Shown: piece by piece, positions 1 through 5,582 of the stretch | How positions within the stretch are numbered: the first letter of the stretch is position 1 | Layout of the letters: the number at the start of each line of letters is the position of its first letter | DNA from: an uncultured Clostridia bacterium | GTDB lineage: Bacteria; Bacillota; Clostridia; Lachnospirales; CAG-274 | DNA length: 5,582 nt | NCBI GenBank assembly: GCA_947629215.1 | Contig: CANRCU010000161.1 | Span: forward strand, 1-5,582 | Direction of reading: 5' to 3' | Made by a program: the position numbers and the translations under genes | Notes under the pieces: generated by a model | The model's database searches: none | What the model was told of the DNA's origin: nothing | Seen by the model: the letters and a program-made list of their open reading frames with translations, nothing else

Positions 1-73
1 CTTTCGTCTGCGCCGTCTATTTCAACGGCGCCAAACCCCGAGTTTTTTTTGAAATAGACGGCGCAGACGAAAG
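1..73. repeat. Perfect 24-bp inverted repeat with 25-base spacer at the window edge
   Basis: Bases 1-24 are the exact reverse complement of bases 50-73 (right arm TGAAATAGACGG followed by CGCAGACGAAAG). The spacer, 25-49, contains a run of T. The left arm begins exactly at base 1. The right arm reads as conserved M16C coding sequence (FEIDGADES), so the left arm may be a fold-back copy of it created in library preparation or assembly. A genuine hairpin inside the gene is the alternative; the reading frame stays open through both arms, so frame alone does not decide. Confidence 0.9.
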
Positions 74-1901
74 CGTAAAAGACACATTCAAACAAACGGT
101 CGACAATGTGCTTGACCAAATAGCAAAAAACGGTTTCGGCAGCGAATACACCGATTATTTCAAACAGTATGATATAAATATAGCCCTTAGCATAGGCGAC
201 GCCGCTTTCAGCGCGAATGAGCTTTTCAACGCCGTTGATATGTGGGCAGCGTCGGGCAACGCAAACGCCGTTTCGCTTTATTCCGATGCGGTAAGAAAGC
301 TTGAAGCGGACACCGACCGTTCCGAGGCAAAAAGGCTTGCAGCCGATATTATGAACAGCCAAAATACCGCTTTGGTAATATCCGTGCCAAAACTGGGGCT
401 TGCCGAGGAAAAATTTGCCGAAACAGACAAATATCTTCAAGATATGAAAGCCTCTATGAGCGATGCGGAGCTTGACCAAATGATAAAAGATACCGAAGAA
501 TATCACAACTGGAACGACAGCGAATTATCCAACAGCGATTTTTGCATAGACCCGAGCAAACTGCCCGAATATACGGGTCTGCCCGATGTGGAGGTAACGG
601 ATAACGGCGGTATCAGAACTTACAGTGTGGATATAGGCAAAAATATAGGCAGTTACAGCGTTTATTTCGACGCGAGCGATCTTACCAAAGACGAAATATA
701 TTATATGCAGCTCTATGATATACTTGCAGGCAATCTCGGCACCGATAAATACGACATCGACGAGCTTGAAAAACGAATGACCGATAATACATACGGCGCC
801 GTCATGGGGCTGACCTATACTCCGATAGGCGCAAGCACTCAAGAAAAGCTCTACAACTGTATCACATGGAATGCCTATCCCGAAAATTACGAACAAGGGC
901 TGGAGCTTATGCTCGATATGATACAAAATACCGACTTAAGCGACATAGCCGAAATAACGGATATTATGGAAACCTATCTTCCGGTATATTCCGTGGCTGC
1001 GGCGGCAGATCCGCTTGAAGTTGCTTACACAAAGTCGGAGGCAGGCATAAACGACCAGTGCGCATTTGACGATTATATCTACGGCGGCGGTTTTTACGAT
1101 TTTATTGAAGAACAGCTTGACAAGCTGTATTCCGACAAGGATTATGCAAAAGAATTTACCGCAAAACTCAGCGAAGTTGCGGCAAAGACCGTACGAAAAA
1201 ACAATATTTTCACATCTGCGGTCGGTGACGCAAACTGCATAAACACGGCAAAAAGCGCAAACGAAAAATTGCTCGGGGCTTTGCCCATGAAAGGCGGCAG
1301 CAATACATACAGTTTTGAAAAGCCCGCCAAAACAGCCGCTTATATAGGCGAATATCCCATGCAGTACACAATTCAGAGCGGCTCTTGCGAGGCTCTCAAA
1401 AGCGAGTATATACCGTTTATAAACTATATTTCGGATAACTATACCACACCGCAGTTGAGGTTCAAAAACGGCGTATATACGGCAAACACAATTTTCAACA
1501 TATCTACAAGGGGCTACCCCTTATTGCAGACCAAATCATATGCCGACCCGAATGTTGGGCTGACTATCGAAACCATGGCAGGTATAGGCGATGTGCTTGA
1601 AAATGCGGATATAACGCAGGAGGAACTCAACAACTATATAACATCGGCTTATTGCGGGCTTTATGTACCGCAAAACATATATCAAGCGGCATCTAAAGCC
1701 GTGGTATACACCGTAAAGGGCAAAGATACCGAGTATGAGAAAAAAATTCTGGACGGCATCAAAAATGCAAAAATAACCGATAAGGATGCCGCGGCAAAAA
1801 GCATAAAACAAATAGCGGCAAATTCGTATACCGCAATGGTAGGCAATGCCGCAATAAACGCAGAAAGCGAATATTTTGATGTTGTGGAGGATATGAGGTA
1901 A
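3..1901 (+). CDS. M16C family zinc metallopeptidase (insulinase / presequence-protease-like), 5' partial
   Basis: C-terminal 632 codons of an M16C peptidase; family members are usually close to 1000 residues, so about one third lies upstream. The frame is open from base 3, and the GTG at 108 sits inside conserved family sequence (PRVFFEIDGADES precedes it), so it is not the start. Residues 1-95 look like the end of the second M16 fold. From about residue 124 (LVISVPKLGLAEEK, then KASMSDAELDQMI and EEYHNWND) the M16C-associated domain begins, running to about 370. The rest resembles the C-terminal M16-like domain, with IRFKNG-like LRFKNGVYTA and a YADPN motif. The catalytic HxxEH motif belongs to the missing N-terminal domain and is absent here, so activity cannot be judged. 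The family uses two clam-shell halves to degrade peptides. Whether this one is secreted is unknown because the N-terminus is missing. The stop is TAA, followed by a terminator hairpin about 80 bases downstream. The first 8-16 codons overlap a suspicious inverted repeat. Confidence 0.85.
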   Translation, partial: FVCAVYFNGAKPRVFFEIDGADESVKDTFKQTVDNVLDQIAKNGFGSEYTDYFKQYDINIALSIGDAAFSANELFNAVDMWAASGNANAVSLYSDAVRKLEADTDRSEAKRLAADIMNSQNTALVISVPKLGLAEEKFAETDKYLQDMKASMSDAELDQMIKDTEEYHNWNDSELSNSDFCIDPSKLPEYTGLPDVEVTDNGGIRTYSVDIGKNIGSYSVYFDASDLTKDEIYYMQLYDILAGNLGTDKYDIDELEKRMTDNTYGAVMGLTYTPIGASTQEKLYNCITWNAYPENYEQGLELMLDMIQNTDLSDIAEITDIMETYLPVYSVAAAADPLEVAYTKSEAGINDQCAFDDYIYGGGFYDFIEEQLDKLYSDKDYAKEFTAKLSEVAAKTVRKNNIFTSAVGDANCINTAKSANEKLLGALPMKGGSNTYSFEKPAKTAAYIGEYPMQYTIQSGSCEALKSEYIPFINYISDNYTTPQLRFKNGVYTANTIFNISTRGYPLLQTKSYADPNVGLTIETMAGIGDVLENADITQEELNNYITSAYCGLYVPQNIYQAASKAVVYTVKGKDTEYEKKILDGIKNAKITDKDAAAKSIKQIAANSYTAMVGNAAINAESEYFDVVEDMR

Positions 1902-1956
1902 TATAATTACCGAATATGTTATTTTAATATTGTGACCGTCTGCTCTCGATAAAGTC

Positions 1957-1983
1957 TTTATGTCATATACTCCCCGACATAAA
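1957..1983. other. AT-rich hairpin beside the intergenic terminator
   Basis: TTTATGTC at 1957-1964 is the exact reverse complement of GACATAAA at 1976-1983, giving an 8-bp stem with an 11-base loop. It abuts the larger terminator stem, sharing base 1983. It could act as a backup terminator or 3'-end stabiliser for either convergent transcript, but the stem is AT-rich and no clear T-tract follows it, so the role is uncertain. Confidence 0.4.
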
Positions 1984-2021
1984 AATAAGACCCACCGCCC
2001 AAAGGGGCATGGGTCTTATTT
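1983..2021. terminator. Bidirectional rho-independent terminator between convergent genes
   Basis: AAATAAGACCCA at 1983-1994 pairs perfectly with TGGGTCTTATTT at 2010-2021. Above a small internal loop, GCCC (1997-2000) pairs with GGGC (2005-2008) around a 4-base loop. On the plus strand the stem runs into TTATTTATT; on the minus strand it runs into TTATTTTTA. It lies about 80 bases after the M16C stop and 25 bases after the stop of the minus-strand charged-protein gene. It is therefore well placed to end both transcripts, and it limits antisense read-through. Confidence 0.88.
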
Positions 2022-2046
2022 ATTCTGTCAAATGCAAACATTACAT

Positions 2047-3228
2047 TCAGTTTTCGTCCGAATGTCTGCCACGTTTGGGGCTGAGAGTACGAAACTGAGG
2101 TTCTTTCTCGTTTTCAAGCGAAGTTTCGGCTTTTTGCATAACAGGCGCTGTCAATGTAGGTCTTTCGAACGAAAAGCCGAAATTTTTCTTTTCCAGCTCG
2201 GATATACCGGTTTTTCTCACCTTTCCTTCGGGCATGGGCGGTTTGAGCGATGCAGCCGCCTCTTTTGCCTCGGCTGAAATTTTTTTCATGACCTCATAAT
2301 GCGGGAGAACGTTTTCTATATAATCATTATATTCGGCGCGGTTTTTCTCTATCTCCTCTTTTGAGGCAAAGGCGCGTTTTATGCCCGAAAGCAGCTTAAC
2401 TTCCATCGGTTTTTCAGCCATGGTGAACGGCTCGAAACTTCTGTCCCTTTCGGTCTTGAACATAAGAAAATTTTTGCCGTTGCCGTCAACAAAGGTTTCT
2501 TTCAAAATGTTGGCTGCATTTTTGCCAAGGGTGTTGTAATCCTCTTCGGTAAGCGGAGTATCCCTTTTCATACCGCAAAATTCGGTAAGCGGCAGACCGT
2601 TGACAAAAAGCCTGTTTGCCGCTTGATCCATAAGGTCTTTGCCGCTGTGTTCGTCAAGGAGTATGCCCGAAAGCCTGCTCAGCACAACTATGCCGCTGAC
2701 GTTTGCGTCAAGAAAATTTTCCGAAAAAGTATCCGAATTAAGGTCAAAACTTTCGGGTCTTATAAAGGTATATATATCCTCGGTCATATCAAGGATGTTC
2801 TCTTTTTCGGGAATATCGGCTTCCTTCTCGGTTTTTTCGTCTTTTTCGGCTTTCTTGCTTTCGCCGAAAAGAGGACGGTCTTTTTTCTTTTTCTTATCGG
2901 TCCGGAATATATCCAATATATCTTCGTCATCGCCCAAACTGTAAGATAGGGGCTGAAAAGAGCCGTTTACCTCTATTTTGACGTCCTCTATACCGTTTTT
3001 TAAGATAGCCTCTTTTATTATCCTGACCGCTTCTTCATGGTCGTCTATGTTTGTAAGACGCTTGCCGTTGACCATTATTCGGCTTAGAGCCGCCAGCGCC
3101 TCTTCCTCGCTTTCAAACACATCGCCTAAGATGTTGCCCACAAACTCTATGTGGTCTTCGTTTTTGAGAAATCCGTTCAGATTTTTTTTCTGCTCGTCAT
3201 CTCTTGTCATTATATTGTTATCGGACAT
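2047..3228 (-). CDS. Highly charged soluble protein of unknown family with an internal repeat
   Basis: 393 residues; no family recognised. No signal peptide or membrane segment is visible, so it is probably cytoplasmic. ATG at 3228 is chosen because GGGGGTGA, a near-perfect Shine-Dalgarno, ends about 5-6 bases upstream; an in-frame TTG at 3249 lacks one. Layout: a short polar N-terminus (1-20); a folded segment A (about 28-98); an acidic then Lys/Glu-rich linker (about 99-144, with five lysines at 112-116); a folded segment B (about 150-270); a helical charged stretch (about 275-330); and a Pro/Lys-rich, basic, disordered-looking tail. Segments A and B share a pattern: RIMVNGKRLT at 50-59 against RLFVNGLPLT at 206-215, then IKEAI/LKETF and SFQPLS/SFEPFT. 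Its start overlaps the stop of the upstream membrane-protein gene by 11 bases, so translation is probably coupled and the two products probably act together. The terminator at 1983-2021 ends the unit. A cytoplasmic accessory or adaptor role is inference only. Confidence 0.75.
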   Translation of the reverse strand: MSDNNIMTRDDEQKKNLNGFLKNEDHIEFVGNILGDVFESEEEALAALSRIMVNGKRLTNIDDHEEAVRIIKEAILKNGIEDVKIEVNGSFQPLSYSLGDDEDILDIFRTDKKKKKDRPLFGESKKAEKDEKTEKEADIPEKENILDMTEDIYTFIRPESFDLNSDTFSENFLDANVSGIVVLSRLSGILLDEHSGKDLMDQAANRLFVNGLPLTEFCGMKRDTPLTEEDYNTLGKNAANILKETFVDGNGKNFLMFKTERDRSFEPFTMAEKPMEVKLLSGIKRAFASKEEIEKNRAEYNDYIENVLPHYEVMKKISAEAKEAAASLKPPMPEGKVRKTGISELEKKNFGFSFERPTLTAPVMQKAETSLENEKEPQFRTLSPKRGRHSDEN

Positions 3229-5582
3229 TTTTGTCACCCCCGTTATCAATGCTTACTTGTGTTACACCTTCCTCCCATTCCAGCATTTGCTGTTGGGCAA
3301 GATACAAAAACGCTATTAAAACATGAACCAGCACTATTGCTATAACAAACCATTTTATGTGCTGTTTTGCGTTTTGCTTTTTCTCCTCGTTATCGGCGCA
3401 GGCAAGCTTTACGCCCAGATAAACGGCATACAAAGACGCTATCGCATAGGCGACAAGCAGTATACTTGCGCGCATAACGGTGAAGAAATTGACTGCCGGC
3501 TGAAGAAGTTTGCCGTAAGGGCCTTCAAGCTCGATACCCGCATCATACAAATCTACGGCGGGAACGCTCCAGTTTGAAAGCGGGTTCTCCGTTCTTTCGG
3601 GTATATCCGCGGTTTTTGTTGCAAATTTGTATACATATAAATGCGCATCGTAAATATCCATATCGGATATTTCACGCCTTGCTTCGGTAGTGCTTTCCGG
3701 CGCAATATTCGCATACATTGCGTCTGTGGTCGTTTCGGCAGGGTCCTCGGTGGTAGGCTCTATACGCATATCGTCCTCGCTAAAGCCAAGCAGCACAACA
3801 TTGCCGTTGGCATCAGCCCATGAGTTGAAGTAAGCGCCCCTTATGCCCTTTGAACCGTCGGAGAGTTTATTGGGGTCGCTCTCCCAACCGAACGGGTCTT
3901 CAGCTTGGCTTATAACACTGTTGCCGTTATCTTTTAGTTTTATATCATAAGGTATATATCCGTTGTCAAGCGAGGTCGAATAAAACTGGTTGACGCCCGT
4001 AAGACGTGTTTTGTCAAACTCCATAAAATGCACATCGCTTGTATCACAGTCAAACTTGCCCGAATAACTTGTTATGTTCTTTACATCTACGGTCCTGCCG
4101 TTGGTGGTTATGGCAAAGCTGATCCACTTTTTGTCATTTGAAAAAATTAGATAGTCGACATTGCCCTGAGAACCGTATACAACATTTTCAATATCGCCGC
4201 CTATGCCCCTTATTTCGGACTTCATTTTTGCGTTCAGCGACCTTACCTCAAGGTCTTTCTGCGCGCCTATGGGTATTATAAAACCGTTATTTTCGGCGAC
4301 GCCTATGCAGAAATTGCTGTCCGTGCGGTACAGGTCGTAAGGCTCGGGCGATATGTTTGAGTTTTTATCATCGGTTATGAGCGCCGTGTTCCAGGTTATG
4401 TTTTTATAATCGGTGATTATGGTCCTTTTCTTCACCTCTATGACGGACGAAAGGTCGTCGGTCACATTCACATCGTTAAGAATAAGCCAGTCGGTATTTG
4501 CAAATTCGTCAATGTATTTTTGTTTTTCGGCAGTACCCGAAGCCTTTGCGGCATTGTAAACAAGGCTGTAGAGCTTGTCTGCCTGCGCGCATTTGTTTTT
4601 GTAAAGGTCATCGTAATACTGGTCGTTCCTCGATTTGAATGTAAGTCCGTTTCGTTCCGCCTGCCTTATTATATCGGCTGCTTTTTCACGCTCGCCGTAA
4701 AGCAGTTTTATATCTTCAAGCAGCGTCAGCATTTCTTCTGTTTTGGAATCCGGTATCTGGTAGCCCCTGTAATAAAGCGAGCTTATATCGCCCTCGGCGC
4801 CGGAGCTTTCGGGCGCAAACACCTGCTGCTGCTCGTCGGTAAGGCAGCCCGTGTCCCTTAAAAAAGCCACGGCTATGCACATCATATCTTTATAACATTT
4901 GCTAACATTGGCTGTATAAGCCGACAAGCCGTCAAAGTCGCTTACAATGGCATCAAAACTGTTTGCATAGGTGACCTGCTCGGTCGTCTGCTCTACCGAG
5001 GTTTCCTCCTTCATACTTCCGCCCGACTGTTCGGTCTTTAATATTGAATATGTGCCTGAAACTTCGCCCTTTTCGTCATAATTATAAAGCTCGTAAATAT
5101 CAAATTCGTCTATAAGATATTCAAAAAGCGCGTTTTGCACATCTTCGGCTGTAATATCGCAGACCTCGCTCTCAACGCCGTTTTCGTCGGTGACGGTCAT
5201 CTTTTCAAAACGGTCGTAAAGCCGTTTGTACAGCTCCTCCGCATCTTTTAAATATTGATCGTAAGAACGCTTTTGTATGGCATTTTTGCCGTTTTTGCCA
5301 TAGGTCTGCTCGATAGCCTGTTTTATAATGGCTGTGTTTCCGCTGTCGGTTTGGATCTCGTCTGCGGTGTCCTCATCTTCTTCGGGTTCTGTCATAAACG
5401 GGGCTATCGCCGTATCGCCGAAAAGTTCGTACCCCTTTGAGAACAGGTATTTATAGCCCTTTGTCGCCGCCTCGCCATAGCGTGATATAAAATCCTGCTC
5501 GTTATAGCCGTGGTTTATAAAATCATACACGCCCGACTCTTTAACGGCATAATTTATTTCGTTTGCGCAGGATATGAATTTA
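3218..5582 (-). CDS. Large probably exported protein with C-terminal pilin-like two-helix membrane hairpin, 5' partial; possible T4SS component
   Basis: The frame stays open to the window's right edge (17 further complete codons above the GTG at 5530, which has only a weak RBS), so the N-terminus is missing. Residues are numbered from that GTG (770 codons). An acidic linker lies at about 47-64. A helical, charged region follows (about 65-345) with a Thr/Glu/Ser stretch near 170-187. A region that looks rich in beta strands spans about 350-588. A Glu/Pro/Thr-rich linker, typical of extracellular proteins, spans about 591-620. Then come TM1 (about 684-706), a Lys-rich loop (EEKKQNAKQHIK), TM2 (about 727-745) and a 25-residue acidic tail. 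By the positive-inside rule the loop is cytoplasmic, placing the large domain and tail outside. TM1, Lys-rich loop and TM2 together resemble VirB2/TrbC/T4SS-pilin proteins of Gram-positive conjugative systems; this is inference. Seven cysteines lie in the large domain. It is the upstream gene of a coupled pair. A generic membrane-anchored surface protein is the alternative. Confidence 0.72.
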   Translation of the reverse strand, partial: KFISCANEINYAVKESGVYDFINHGYNEQDFISRYGEAATKGYKYLFSKGYELFGDTAIAPFMTEPEEDEDTADEIQTDSGNTAIIKQAIEQTYGKNGKNAIQKRSYDQYLKDAEELYKRLYDRFEKMTVTDENGVESEVCDITAEDVQNALFEYLIDEFDIYELYNYDEKGEVSGTYSILKTEQSGGSMKEETSVEQTTEQVTYANSFDAIVSDFDGLSAYTANVSKCYKDMMCIAVAFLRDTGCLTDEQQQVFAPESSGAEGDISSLYYRGYQIPDSKTEEMLTLLEDIKLLYGEREKAADIIRQAERNGLTFKSRNDQYYDDLYKNKCAQADKLYSLVYNAAKASGTAEKQKYIDEFANTDWLILNDVNVTDDLSSVIEVKKRTIITDYKNITWNTALITDDKNSNISPEPYDLYRTDSNFCIGVAENNGFIIPIGAQKDLEVRSLNAKMKSEIRGIGGDIENVVYGSQGNVDYLIFSNDKKWISFAITTNGRTVDVKNITSYSGKFDCDTSDVHFMEFDKTRLTGVNQFYSTSLDNGYIPYDIKLKDNGNSVISQAEDPFGWESDPNKLSDGSKGIRGAYFNSWADANGNVVLLGFSEDDMRIEPTTEDPAETTTDAMYANIAPESTTEARREISDMDIYDAHLYVYKFATKTADIPERTENPLSNWSVPAVDLYDAGIELEGPYGKLLQPAVNFFTVMRASILLVAYAIASLYAVYLGVKLACADNEEKKQNAKQHIKWFVIAIVLVHVLIAFLYLAQQQMLEWEEGVTQVSIDNGGDKNVR
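3235..3241 (-). promoter_or_regulatory. Ribosome binding site for the 393-residue gene
   Basis: Read on the minus strand, GGGGGTG(A) precedes ATG with a 6-base spacer (ACAAAA). It differs from the consensus GGAGGTGA at one base. It lies within the last codons of the upstream gene (encoding GGD), supports the ATG at 3228 over the TTG at 3249, and fits translational coupling. Confidence 0.8.

Noticed and set aside
108..110. GTG as the start codon of the peptidase gene
   Set aside because: The frame is open upstream to base 3 and encodes sequence typical of the M16C family, and there is no Shine-Dalgarno before the GTG.
525..1811. Minus-strand open frames inside the peptidase gene
   Set aside because: They are antisense shadows of a clearly conserved coding region; their hydrophobic character follows from complementing ATA/GAA/AAA-rich codons.
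1902..1956. Possible promoter or small RNA in the AT-rich bases after the peptidase stop
   Set aside because: No paired -35/-10 boxes at proper spacing are visible, and both flanking genes point into this gap, so no promoter is needed here.
2790..2900. Recurring CTTTTTCGG-like words that could look like operator repeats
   Set aside because: They fall in the Lys/Glu/Asp-rich linker of the charged protein and follow from low-complexity codons, with no regular spacing.
3247..3249. TTG as an alternative start of the charged-protein gene
   Set aside because: No ribosome binding site precedes it, whereas the ATG 21 bases downstream has a near-consensus site at correct spacing.
2623..3345. Several plus-strand open frames with hydrophobic Phe/Ser-rich translations
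   Set aside because: They lie antisense to the charged-protein gene or to the end of the membrane-protein gene; their Phe/Ser/Leu richness is what the reverse complement of Lys/Glu/Asp codons gives, and no ribosome sites were seen.
5528..5530. GTG as the start codon of the large minus-strand gene
   Set aside because: The frame continues open to the window edge with gene-like codons, only a weak AAAGAG lies upstream, and an exported protein would need a signal or membrane segment further upstream.

Overview
The window looks like a piece of a low-to-mid GC Firmicutes genome, probably a gut-type Clostridia of the Oscillospirales/Ruminococcaceae kind. This is inferred from heavy use of ATA for isoleucine, a strong GGnGGTGA-type Shine-Dalgarno, a Glu/Thr/Pro-rich linker of the sort found in secreted proteins of these bacteria, and the families seen. 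Nothing in the window fixes the species. Both ends cut through open reading frames, so it may be a complete short contig.

The layout is three protein genes in two convergent units. On the left, the plus strand carries the C-terminal two thirds of an M16C (insulinase/presequence-protease-like) zinc metallopeptidase, ending at 1901. A short intergenic gap (1902-2046) holds a strong hairpin that should terminate transcription from both directions, with a weaker AT-rich hairpin beside it. On the right, the minus strand carries a two-gene unit read from right to left. The first gene (5582 down to 3218, 5' end outside the window) encodes a large, mostly polar, probably exported protein. It ends in two transmembrane helices joined by a short Lys-rich loop, a layout resembling VirB2/TrbC-type T4SS pilins. 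The second gene (3228 down to 2047) overlaps it by 11 bases and encodes a highly charged soluble protein with no recognised family and an apparent internal duplication.

The tight overlap suggests that the two minus-strand proteins work together: a membrane-anchored protein with a large, probably outer-face domain and a cytoplasmic partner. A conjugation or secretion-type membrane complex is the best guess, but no ATPase, relaxase or coupling protein lies in the window to confirm it. The peptidase is transcribed convergently and has no visible functional link to the pair.

The most suspicious structural feature is a perfect 24-bp inverted repeat that begins exactly at base 1. It may be a fold-back assembly artefact, in which case the first ~24-49 bases should not be trusted. 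No RNA genes, CRISPR arrays, insertion sequences, attachment sites or origins were seen.
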